Below are positions 55,262 through 62,939 of a stretch of 64,000 nucleotides of DNA, piece by piece. The first letter of the stretch is position 1, and every line of letters starts with the position of its first letter. Both the position numbers and the translations under genes were made by a program. Below the pieces are notes generated by a model, which was not told the DNA's origin, did not search any database, and saw nothing but the letters and a program-made list of their open reading frames with translations. The stretch spans positions 62,001-126,000 of the forward strand of contig NZ_AP019807.1 of the NCBI RefSeq assembly GCF_007183175.1, read 5' to 3'. The DNA is from Microbulbifer sp. GL-2 (GTDB taxonomy: Bacteria; Pseudomonadota; Gammaproteobacteria; Pseudomonadales; Cellvibrionaceae).

Positions 55262-57217
55262 ATGCGTAGATTTCTATTTCTTCTTTTCCTCTGGCCAACC
55301 CTTTCAATATGCCAACAAGTCGACTTATCAGACTTGGTACGCCATGCAGATATTCAGGAAGTTAAAATCTCGCCCACAGGTACCCATTTAGCCGTAAAAA
55401 AATTACACAACGGTGAACGGGTGCTTATTTTCATGTCCATTAACCCCCTTCAGGTCACAGGTTCTTTACGTTTTAGCGGCAAGGAAGAGGTCGGTAATTT
55501 TTACTGGGCCAATAATGAGCGTATTGTGGCCGAAGTCGTATCGCGCAAGGCTGCGTTAGAGACACCTGTTTTTTACGGTTCGCTATTTGCAATTAACTAT
55601 GATGGCTCTAAGGGCAAGAATATTTTTGGCCACCTGGCCGGCGAACGCCAAGTTGGGTCTCGCCTTAAAAAAGCAGAGACCACCTTTGCACACGCCACTC
55701 TCATTGATCCACTTATAGATAAAAAGAAAGAAATCTTAGTTTCCACACACCCCTGGGCAGATAATCAAGAATCTGTTGGCGAAGTATTGAGACTCAATAT
55801 ATACAACGGTGTTAAAAAGCGAATTTCCCGCCTTCCCCAGGCCTGGGGGCGTGCATATACAGATCAAAAAGGAAACTTGCTATTTGCCGATGGCATCGAT
55901 GAACAAGGAGATAGTCAGCTGTATTCCAGGACAAAACAGGGATGGGAAAGAATAAACAACCCTCTACTGGATACTGCGACACCAATAGGTTTTGATCGCG
56001 CAGCGGGTGAGGCCTACCTAACCCTCAGTGAAGAAGCTCAAACTGAGAAGCTCATCAAGTTAAAACCCGGTACTGACAAGTATTCAGTTGTGTATCAACA
56101 TGAAGTTTCTGATATCCATGGCGTAATTCGTACTCCTGGCAGCTACAAACCGGTCGGGATTTATTTGCACCCTGACTATCCAGTAGAGCACTTCTTTAGC
56201 GAAAGCGAGGGGTTTGCTGCTTTTTTCCGCGGACTCAAAAAAGCTTTTGAGGGGTACCATATTTCGTTTACCAGCTTTACCTCCGATGGGAGTCTTGGGG
56301 TGCTGAAAGTTCATGGCGACCGCCTGCCCAACGACTACTTTCTAGTGAATATGGAGTCCAAAAGAGTGGATTTTCTTATTTCATCTGCGAACTGGCTAAA
56401 CCCTGAACAGCTCCAGCCTATGCTGGCCGATGACTTCAACACCGAAGATGGTCTAAAGATCGGGGTATATCTCACATTCCCACAAGGTTCCAATGAACAC
56501 CAACCTATGGTAGTTCTACCCCACGGTGGACCTCACGCCCGCGATTATTGGGGGTATGACCAGGAAGCACAGATCCTCTCTCAAAATGGCTACCTGGTTC
56601 TCCAGGTAAACTTCCGTGGCTCTACAGGCTATGGAAGTCATTTTTATAGGGCAGGCAGACTCGAGTGGGGAGGAAAAATCCAAAAGGATATCGCCGATGC
56701 GGTTAACTGGGCAATAAATAAAGGCTATGCAGACCCAGAGAGAATTTGTATTTATGGTGCCAGCTTTGGTGGTTACTCCGCCCTGATGAATCCAATCAGG
56801 TATCCCGAACTCTACAAATGTGCCATTGGCTATGTGGGAGTATATGACTTGGAGATGATGTACAAGAAAGGAGACATAAAGCGTCGAGATAGAGGCCTCG
56901 CCTACCTAAAAAGGGAACTAAGTAAAGATAAGAACTTCCTTAGGGAAAACTCCCCAATCCACAATACCAATAAACTCAATCTCCCTTTGTTTATTGTGCA
57001 TGGAGAAAAAGATGAGCGCGTACCTGTTGAACATGCTGAGGAGCTACTGGAGAAACTTGCAAAGGAGGGAAAACCAGCAAAGAGCCTAATTGTTGCTAAC
57101 GAGGGCCATGGTTTTTATAGCGAGGAAAACAATATGAAACTCTATACTGAGATCCTGAGCTTTCTCGATCAGCATATCGGGGTCGGTGCCACAGAAAGAC
57201 AACCTGGTGAAGGCTAG
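55262..57217 (+). CDS. Second secreted S9-family peptidase (S9C-like)
   Basis: 651 residues from ATG 55262, with AAGGA 8 nt upstream and a signal peptide (MRRFLFLLFLWPTLSICQQ). A Cys at the cleavage region makes a lipoprotein possible but the lipobox is poor. The propeller part is degenerate. The catalytic domain is clear: HGGPHARDYWGYD, Ser in YGASFGGYSALMNPIRYP, Asp in HGEKDERVPVEHAEEL and His in NEGHGFYSEEN. Codon use is visibly more AT-rich than in the first S9 gene, and the two proteins are only distantly alike, so this is not a recent duplicate. Confidence 0.88.
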   Translation: MRRFLFLLFLWPTLSICQQVDLSDLVRHADIQEVKISPTGTHLAVKKLHNGERVLIFMSINPLQVTGSLRFSGKEEVGNFYWANNERIVAEVVSRKAALETPVFYGSLFAINYDGSKGKNIFGHLAGERQVGSRLKKAETTFAHATLIDPLIDKKKEILVSTHPWADNQESVGEVLRLNIYNGVKKRISRLPQAWGRAYTDQKGNLLFADGIDEQGDSQLYSRTKQGWERINNPLLDTATPIGFDRAAGEAYLTLSEEAQTEKLIKLKPGTDKYSVVYQHEVSDIHGVIRTPGSYKPVGIYLHPDYPVEHFFSESEGFAAFFRGLKKAFEGYHISFTSFTSDGSLGVLKVHGDRLPNDYFLVNMESKRVDFLISSANWLNPEQLQPMLADDFNTEDGLKIGVYLTFPQGSNEHQPMVVLPHGGPHARDYWGYDQEAQILSQNGYLVLQVNFRGSTGYGSHFYRAGRLEWGGKIQKDIADAVNWAINKGYADPERICIYGASFGGYSALMNPIRYPELYKCAIGYVGVYDLEMMYKKGDIKRRDRGLAYLKRELSKDKNFLRENSPIHNTNKLNLPLFIVHGEKDERVPVEHAEELLEKLAKEGKPAKSLIVANEGHGFYSEENNMKLYTEILSFLDQHIGVGATERQPGEG

Positions 57218-57236
57218 CTGCTGCTCACTTAATCAG

Positions 57237-57269
57237 CCACTATCAGGTGGAAAAACCTCCTGATAGTGG
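57237..57269 (+). terminator. Hairpin downstream of the second S9 peptidase gene
   Basis: An 11-bp perfect inverted repeat (CCACTATCAGG with CCTGATAGTGG) and an 11-base A-rich loop about 20 nt after the stop. No long U-tract; probable terminator. Confidence 0.6.
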
Positions 57270-57342
57270 AGCTTCCTCTAGCCTAATAAAGACAAGATCT
57301 ACAAAGCCTACGAACCATGCCGGAAGTAGACTTATCGATTCC

Positions 57343-57720
57343 CTAATGAAGGCGCCCGGAACTCCGCTGCTCCTCATCGGGTTTATCTGCAGCCTCTTCC
57401 AGCCCATGTGACAATACAAAATAAAAAATTACCTGCACCTGTCCATGAATTTCGGTAACCAAATCGAAATTAAATTCCCCTCTTTCCCCAGCACTGACTC
57501 GAACAGAGGATACATGAGCAGGCTCAACAAAGAACTCTGCTACAGGGCGCTTTCCTCGCATAACTTGGATAAGCAAGGTATGGGCATCCTCTTCAGCAAA
57601 GAGCCAATGGTAGTCATCATCATCGTAAACTACTGAGTCTGTACTACCTGCACGAAGGATACAGTTGGGGTGCTCGGCCAACCAAGCCCAGAACTCTTTA
57701 AAGGGGATTGCCTGCTGCAT
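57343..57720 (-). CDS. Conserved-looking small protein of unknown function
   Basis: 125 residues, cytoplasmic by appearance (no signal or membrane segment). N-terminal MQQAIPFKEFWAWLAEHPNCILRAG, an acidic segment YDDDDYHWLFAEED and a hydrophilic C-terminus. It starts 6 nt after the flavodoxin stop on the same strand, so the two are very likely co-transcribed. Function not recognised. Confidence 0.7.
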   Translation of the reverse strand: MQQAIPFKEFWAWLAEHPNCILRAGSTDSVVYDDDDYHWLFAEEDAHTLLIQVMRGKRPVAEFFVEPAHVSSVRVSAGERGEFNFDLVTEIHGQVQVIFYFVLSHGLEEAADKPDEEQRSSGRLH

Positions 57721-57726
57721 GCAATT

Positions 57727-58284
57727 CTAATCATCCAACTCGATGACGCTGTCAGCACCACCAGCAAGAGTAAACTCGTCAGCAATTTGCTTGCACCAGA
57801 GGTTAAGACGCTCGGCGGTCAACTCTTCCTGCTGGTCTTCATCGATAGCGAGGCCCATAAACTTGCCCTCGCCCTCAATTTCCGCCTTGGAGGCCTCAAA
57901 TTCATAGCCTTCAGTGGACCACAAACCGATAATTGTTGCCCCCCGCCCGACAATCACATCGTGCAACATGCCCATGGCATCGAGAAAATAATCACCGTAA
58001 CCGAATTGATCACCCAGGCCGAACAGCGCAACCGTCCTGCCGCTGAAGTCAATTTCCTGTACATCCTCCCAGAATTCCTCCCAGTCGGACTGGATCTGAC
58101 CGAAGTCCCAGGTGGGAATACCGAAAATCAGTTGTTCGTAGTTGGCGATATCCAGCTGAGTGACATCGGCAATATCAAACAGATTGACACTATCCTCCCC
58201 CAGACGGGCGCGAATGCGCAGGGCTATGGATTCGGTGTTGCCTTCGTCACTGCCATAAAACAAGCCGATTTTGCTCACAGTCAT
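57727..58284 (-). CDS. fldB: Long-chain flavodoxin, FldB-like
   Basis: 185 residues. FMN-phosphate loop GLFYGSDEGNTE; GIPTWDFGQIQSDWEEFWEDV and FGLGDQFGYGDYFLDAMGMLHD match long-chain flavodoxins. Closest in wording to E. coli FldB (IPTWDFGEIQ, GDQLGYGEWFLDALGMLHD). Low-potential electron carrier in the cytoplasm. Acidic overall. Paired with the 125-residue unknown downstream. Confidence 0.92.
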   Translation of the reverse strand: MTVSKIGLFYGSDEGNTESIALRIRARLGEDSVNLFDIADVTQLDIANYEQLIFGIPTWDFGQIQSDWEEFWEDVQEIDFSGRTVALFGLGDQFGYGDYFLDAMGMLHDVIVGRGATIIGLWSTEGYEFEASKAEIEGEGKFMGLAIDEDQQEELTAERLNLWCKQIADEFTLAGGADSVIELDD

Positions 58285-58395
58285 TCCTCTCCGCCCTTAC
58301 CGGGCCACACTAGATACCTATTTGCGGGGCGGCGTATTCTCCCAGCAATGGATGGATGCAGCAAGCTGACCTGGAGAAGTTGGGGGGAAGGACAG

Positions 58396-58419
58396 AAAAA
58401 AGCCCCCGATGAAGGGGGC
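58396..58419 (-). terminator. Intrinsic terminator of the cpxP-like gene
   Basis: GCCCCC and GGGGGC with a 6-base loop, followed on the minus strand by a run of six U, about 75 nt past the cpxP stop. Standard intrinsic terminator. Confidence 0.88.
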
Positions 58420-58493
58420 AAGGGGTTATGAACCTACCGGGCCTCTGGGGAAGGGTGCACCCGGCGGATCGCACAAGCTGCCAATAGCTGAGG

Positions 58494-58964
58494 TCAGGAC
58501 TCTGAAGATCTGCGCTCAAGGCGGTCTTTACGCCACTTCATACGATGTTCTTTACGTTCAGCCTTCAGTTCTTCAAACTTGGCTTTCTGCTCTTCGGTGA
58601 GAATCGCCTCAAATTGCTGGCGCATCTGATAGTGATTTTGCATCTGTTGAACCTTCAGTTTGCCCAGTTCAGCGCCAAGTTGATCCACTGTAGCTTGATC
58701 AGCACCGGACTCAATGGCAGCGTGGATCCGCTTGCGCAGTTCGTTCGTCTGTTCACGCTGGGCCTTTCTCGCCTCTCGGGTGCCATCTCGGTTGGCTTTT
58801 AACTGGGCCTTCTGCCCTTCGGTCAACTGCAACTCACGGGCTATATGCTCAAAACCGCGCTTGTGGTGCCCCTCGCCTCCACCGTAGGCCATTGTTGCAG
58901 CAGGGAAGGCCAAAACACCCGCCAAGGCCAAACTACTTACCGCCAGCTTCCAGTTCTTCATCAT
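58494..58964 (-). CDS. cpxP: Periplasmic Spy/CpxP-family stress protein
   Basis: 156 residues with signal peptide (cleavage after TMA). The two LTxxQ-type motifs of the family are present (LQLTEGQKAQL and ILTEEQKAKF). The body is a charged, helical Lys/Glu/Arg/Gln-rich cradle (about residues 45-150). CpxP proteins dampen CpxA and chaperone misfolded periplasmic proteins; Spy-like function is an alternative. Divergent from cpxRA with a CpxR-site array between, which supports the CpxP assignment. Starts at ATG 58964, with GAGGA just upstream. Confidence 0.88.
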   Translation of the reverse strand: MMKNWKLAVSSLALAGVLAFPAATMAYGGGEGHHKRGFEHIARELQLTEGQKAQLKANRDGTREARKAQREQTNELRKRIHAAIESGADQATVDQLGAELGKLKVQQMQNHYQMRQQFEAILTEEQKAKFEELKAERKEHRMKWRKDRLERRSSES

Positions 58965-59012
58965 TTCGTCCTCTCGTTTGTATTCAATGACTTCATAGTA
59001 AGTGTGGCCTGT

Positions 59013-59057
59013 GTAAACAGGGGCAAACCGCAGTAAACAATTGTTAAGAACGGTAAA
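59013..59057. promoter_or_regulatory. Array of five phased CpxR half-sites
   Basis: On the plus strand, GTAAA (59013), GCAAA (59023), GTAAA (59033), GTTAA (59043) and GTAAA (59053) recur at exactly 10-bp steps. The known CpxR box is GTAAA-N5-GTAAA, so this is four overlapping boxes on one helix face. It lies between cpxP and cpxRA and ends about 18 bp before the expected -35 of the cpxRA promoter. Confidence 0.85.
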
Positions 59058-59097
59058 AAGCCCATGAAGACGAGATAACTAGCGCCAGTGCTTTGCA

Positions 59098-59103
59098 TAT
59101 AAT
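59098..59103 (+). promoter_or_regulatory. -10 element of the cpxRA promoter
   Basis: A perfect TATAAT 26 nt before the cpxR ATG. The hexamer 17 nt upstream (ATAACT) is a poor -35, consistent with an activator-dependent promoter served by the CpxR array. Confidence 0.65.
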
Positions 59104-59129
59104 GGCCCCACAGCTACTGAGAGAACGCC

Positions 59130-59834
59130 ATGAGCCGAATCCTTCTGATCGACGACGACACAGAACTGACCGACCTGCTGAGGGAGTTCCTCACCGGCGA
59201 GGGGTTTGAAGTAACTGCGGCCAACGATGGTGGCCGCGGGCTGGAGCTGGCGCAGAGCCAAAATTTTGATGCCCTGGTGCTGGATGTGATGCTGCCGGTA
59301 CACAATGGTTTTGATGTTCTGCGCAAACTGCGTGAGGAGGCATCCCCCACAAGCCGCTCCCTTCCCGTCATCATGCTCACTGCAAAGGGCGATACCGTGG
59401 ACCGGATTGTGGGCCTGGAGATGGGGGCCGACGACTACTTGCCCAAACCCTGCAATCCGCGCGAGCTTGCAGCACGCCTGCGAGCGATACTGCGCCGCGG
59501 CCGGGTCGAGGCAGAGGAAAGTGACGATAGCCTCAACAGTGGGCAACTGCGCCTTCTGCCAGCTGAGCACCAAGCCTATTGGGCAGATCAGGCCCTATCC
59601 CTCACTGGGGCCGAGTTTTCTGTTCTTAAAGTACTGGTACAACAGGCCGGAGATGTTGTGGCTAAAGAGATCCTGACTGAGAGTGCACTGGGGCGCAAAT
59701 TAATGCCCTATGACCGCTCAATCGACGTACACGTCAGCAATATCCGCAAGAAGCTTGCCGATAAGGGGGCCAGTCGCGACCTGATTATCAATATCCGTGG
59801 CGCCGGTTACATGCTCACCCAGGGCAAGCAATAG
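59130..59834 (+). CDS. cpxR: CpxR-type response regulator (OmpR family)
   Basis: 234 residues. Receiver domain with acidic pocket DDD (8-10), phospho-acceptor Asp52 (LVLDVMLP) and Lys in MLTAKGD. C-terminal winged helix (LTGAEFSVLKVLVQQAGDVV..., SIDVHVSNIRKKL). Regulates envelope stress genes. 12 nt upstream of its kinase and divergent from cpxP. Confidence 0.94.
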   Translation: MSRILLIDDDTELTDLLREFLTGEGFEVTAANDGGRGLELAQSQNFDALVLDVMLPVHNGFDVLRKLREEASPTSRSLPVIMLTAKGDTVDRIVGLEMGADDYLPKPCNPRELAARLRAILRRGRVEAEESDDSLNSGQLRLLPAEHQAYWADQALSLTGAEFSVLKVLVQQAGDVVAKEILTESALGRKLMPYDRSIDVHVSNIRKKLADKGASRDLIINIRGAGYMLTQGKQ

Positions 59835-59846
59835 GTAATATCTGAA

Positions 59847-61223
59847 ATGCGCAGCCTCTTCTGGAAAATGTTTTTTGGCGCATGGATCACCGCCATGGTT
59901 ATGGTGGTCGCCGCCATTTACATTACCCACTTTGGCGAGTTCGGCGACCCCCGTCAGGAGGAGCGCTGGGAGGGACCTGCACTGTTCCGCGAAGTGATGC
60001 GCAATATGCGTATTGCCCGCCGCCACGGCCCCGAGCAGTTCCAGCACTGGCTGGAACGGGCTCCGAAAAAGGTAAAGCGGAGAGTCTACGCAGTGGACCA
60101 CCTGGGCAATGACCTGCTGGGTCGCCCTGTCCCCGCCGGTATGGAACCACTGATCAACAGCCTGGATTACCGCAATCGCGAAGCGCACATGCTGGTGGAC
60201 AACAAACCCACGGTGGGCTTCTTCCTCCCACTGCGGACCGGCGACCCGCTGCGTATAGCCCTGGTCGCCGGGGACAGCAAGGAGGGGCTTCTGCTGCGCT
60301 TTCTGTGGCGCAACTTCTGGCCCATGCTGTTGCTTTCCATGGTCGCCTCCGGAATCGCCTGTTACTGGCTAGCCAGTTACCTGAGTCGCCCCCTGGAACA
60401 GTTGCGGGCTGCCACCAAGCGGGTCGCCGCCGGTGAGCTGGACTATCGCGTAGCCCCGAGTTTACGTACCCGCAATGATGAACTGACCGACCTGTCACTG
60501 GATTTTGACTCCATGACCGCCCAGCTACAGGGGTCCATGTCTGAACAGCGCCGCCTGATCAAGGATGTTTCCCATGAGCTGCGTTCGCCACTGGCGCGGC
60601 TCCAGGTGGCTCTGGCCATCGCTCGCCAAAAGCAGGTGGCGGGACTCGATACTGAGCTCGACAAGATTGGCAAAGCTGCAGATTACCTGGAAGATATTAT
60701 TGCCGATGTACTATCCCTGCCGATCAGCAGCCAGGAGCAACGGCCATTAGATGATGTTGTCGAGCTGAATAGCCTGCTCTCAGCACTAATGGATGACCTG
60801 CACAGTGAAGCAGAGGAGAAAGACCTGAGCTTCGACGTGAGCACTAATGGCGAAGAATTGCTGATCGCCACACGCGGCAGTTCCCTCACCGCAGCACTGG
60901 AGAACATTCTACGCAATGCCATCAAATACAGCCCCTCGGGTGGGCTTGTACGGGTACTGGTCAGGGAAACCGGGAACGCGTGCTGTATCTCCGTAATCGA
61001 CTCAGGTTCTGGAGTGGATGAGGATGAACTTGAAGCTATATTCCGCCCCTTCTACCGTACGGACAGCGCCCGCACCCGGGAGAGTGGTGGCTTTGGTCTG
61101 GGACTGGCTATCGCCCAGCGCACCTTATTGCACCATGGAGGCAGTATCACCGCGCGCAATAGTGCCGGTGCCGGCCTGTGTATCGAGATTCGGCTGCCAC
61201 TTCTGCATATCACTGACGATTAA
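59847..61223 (+). CDS. cpxA: CpxA-type sensor histidine kinase
   Basis: 458 residues: transmembrane helix at about 10-30, periplasmic sensor (30-155), second helix (about 160-180; WPMLLLSMVASGIACYWLASYL), HAMP (SRPLEQLRAATKRVAAGELDYRV), H-box SHELRSPLARLQVALAIAR with the phospho-His, then N, G1 and G2 boxes (LRNAIKYSP, DSGSGVDEDE, GFGLGLAIA). Senses misfolded envelope proteins; CpxP is the expected inhibitor. Confidence 0.94.
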   Translation: MRSLFWKMFFGAWITAMVMVVAAIYITHFGEFGDPRQEERWEGPALFREVMRNMRIARRHGPEQFQHWLERAPKKVKRRVYAVDHLGNDLLGRPVPAGMEPLINSLDYRNREAHMLVDNKPTVGFFLPLRTGDPLRIALVAGDSKEGLLLRFLWRNFWPMLLLSMVASGIACYWLASYLSRPLEQLRAATKRVAAGELDYRVAPSLRTRNDELTDLSLDFDSMTAQLQGSMSEQRRLIKDVSHELRSPLARLQVALAIARQKQVAGLDTELDKIGKAADYLEDIIADVLSLPISSQEQRPLDDVVELNSLLSALMDDLHSEAEEKDLSFDVSTNGEELLIATRGSSLTAALENILRNAIKYSPSGGLVRVLVRETGNACCISVIDSGSGVDEDELEAIFRPFYRTDSARTRESGGFGLGLAIAQRTLLHHGGSITARNSAGAGLCIEIRLPLLHITDD

Positions 61224-61311
61224 GCGGCGCTGAAACTGCTATAACCAGTCTATCGCCAGCAATCCGCTGGCGCTCGCCGCTGTGCGTCCGCCAATAGCCA
61301 AGGAACCCGCT

Positions 61312-62016
61312 ATGCGCTGGATCATCTACATCCTGGTCTTCCTGGTACTGTTACTGCTCGCCGGGTATCTGTTCCCACGCGAAGTGATCCTCGAACGTAG
61401 CGTTTATATCGGCAAGCCCCCCCAAGTCGTCTTTCCCTACGTTAACAATTTTCGCAAATTCAACAGCTGGTCCCCTTGGCGGAATATCGACCCATCGATG
61501 CAATACGATTACAGTGGACCCGAAGAGGGCGTGGGCGCCGAAATGAGCTGGCGCGGCGAGAACTCCAAGGAGGGCGCCGGCAGCCAAACTATCATCGCCA
61601 GCACGCCGAACTCCATGGTCCGCACCAAACTGGCATTTGGCGATGGCAGTACAGCGGAGGCCGAGTTCAAGCTGCAAGCAGAGGGTGATGGCACCCGGGT
61701 TACCTGGGGCTTTAACAGCGATACTGGCGGTGGCCCCAGGGAGCGCTGGATGGGCCTGGCTGTGAAAAAAATGGTAGGTGAATCCTATGAACAGGGGCTA
61801 ACCAAACTCAAGAATTTGCTGGAGTCGAGTGACGGTACAGTTGAGAGTGATACACCTGCCAGCAGTAGCCCGGAAAGCGGTGACAGCACAGATTCCGTCT
61901 CGGATATTCCCTCGGATGTGGATGATGCCATGGGAGGTGGCCCCCAGGGCATACAGTCGGAAATGCAAAACCAGCAGCAGGAAGAGGCTGGGGAAACCCC
62001 GGAAAATGAACATTAA
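61312..62016 (+). CDS. Membrane-anchored SRPBCC-fold protein with acidic C-terminal tail
   Basis: 234 residues from ATG 61312. One N-terminal transmembrane helix (WIIYILVFLVLLLLAGYL). A START/SRPBCC (polyketide-cyclase-like) domain of about 30-165 (ILERSVYIGKPPQVVFPYVNNFRKFNSWSPW...). A disordered Ser/Asp/Glu/Gln-rich tail of about 60 residues. Such domains bind hydrophobic ligands; the role is unknown. Starts about 90 nt after cpxA, possibly in the same transcript. A seven-C run at 61417-61423 is in frame here. Confidence 0.75.
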   Translation: MRWIIYILVFLVLLLLAGYLFPREVILERSVYIGKPPQVVFPYVNNFRKFNSWSPWRNIDPSMQYDYSGPEEGVGAEMSWRGENSKEGAGSQTIIASTPNSMVRTKLAFGDGSTAEAEFKLQAEGDGTRVTWGFNSDTGGGPRERWMGLAVKKMVGESYEQGLTKLKNLLESSDGTVESDTPASSSPESGDSTDSVSDIPSDVDDAMGGGPQGIQSEMQNQQQEEAGETPENEH

Positions 62017-62042
62017 TTTCTACCAATTTACTGTCACTCAAT

Positions 62043-62070
62043 AAAAAAGCCCGCTAATCGCGGGCTTTTT
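62043..62070. terminator. Bidirectional intrinsic terminator between the SRPBCC gene and rluB
   Basis: AAAAAA-GCCCGC, 5-base loop, GCGGGC-TTTTT. The A-run and T-run on the two sides allow it to end both converging transcripts. Confidence 0.9.
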
Positions 62071-62081
62071 CTCGATACAGT

Positions 62082-62939
62082 TCAGGTCTTGGGGCGGCGC
62101 TGCGCCGGTACCGGCGACTTGCGCAACTTGCGGCGCTGGCGCTCCAGAGTCTGCTTCTCCCCCTGGGTCAGTGGGCGCTGGCCAAGCTTGGGTAGGCCGG
62201 CGGTAACACACAGGTCATCAATTTCACGGGGCTCCATCTCAATCCACTGGCCGACACGCACATGGGAGGGGATAAATACACTGCCGTAGCGCACACGCTT
62301 GAGGCGACTCACACGCACTCCCTGGGACTCCCACAGGCGTCGTACTTCACGGTTGCGCCCTTCCATAACGACACAGTAGAACCAGCGGTTCCTGCCCTCG
62401 CCACCACTCTCGACAATATCGGTAAAGCGCGCATTGCCGTCGTCCAGTAGCACCCCCTTGACCAACCGCCTTTTCATCTCATCATCCACTTCGCCCTGAA
62501 TTCGCACCAGGTACTCGCGATCAATCACCGATGAAGGGTGCATCAGCTTGTTGGCCAGTTCACCACTATTGGTAAACAGCAGCAGACCACTGGTATTGAA
62601 GTCCAGGCGCCCCACAGAGATCCAGCGCCCTGTTTTCAGCCTCGGCAGGCGATCATAAACAGTTGGGCGTCCTTCGGGGTCGTGGCGCGAACAAATTTCG
62701 CCAACCGGCTTGTTGTACAGTATGACCCGGCAGCGATTCTCCTCTGTCGAGGGCAAGCGTCGGCCATCAAATTCGATATGATCATGATCGGTAACCCGCT
62801 CGCCGAGCTCCGCTACTTTTCCATTTATCGTCACGCGGCCGGCATCAATCGCCCGCTCCATCTCACGCCGCGACCCCAGGCCGCTACGCGCCAATACTTT
62901 CTGCAATTTTTCGCCTGCTGGCGAGTTGCCATCACTCAT
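62082..62939 (-). CDS. rluB: 23S rRNA pseudouridine synthase, RluB-like
   Basis: Makes pseudouridine 2605 in 23S rRNA. 285 residues: N-terminal S4 domain (KLQKVLARSGLGSRREMERAIDAGRVTING), catalytic Asp in VGRLDFNTSGLLLFTN, and a basic C-terminal tail (RQRRKLRKSPVPAQRRPK). Overlaps the scpB stop as ATGA. The RluB rather than RluE or RluF call rests on the scpB neighbourhood. Confidence 0.92.
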   Translation of the reverse strand: MSDGNSPAGEKLQKVLARSGLGSRREMERAIDAGRVTINGKVAELGERVTDHDHIEFDGRRLPSTEENRCRVILYNKPVGEICSRHDPEGRPTVYDRLPRLKTGRWISVGRLDFNTSGLLLFTNSGELANKLMHPSSVIDREYLVRIQGEVDDEMKRRLVKGVLLDDGNARFTDIVESGGEGRNRWFYCVVMEGRNREVRRLWESQGVRVSRLKRVRYGSVFIPSHVRVGQWIEMEPREIDDLCVTAGLPKLGQRPLTQGEKQTLERQRRKLRKSPVPAQRRPKT

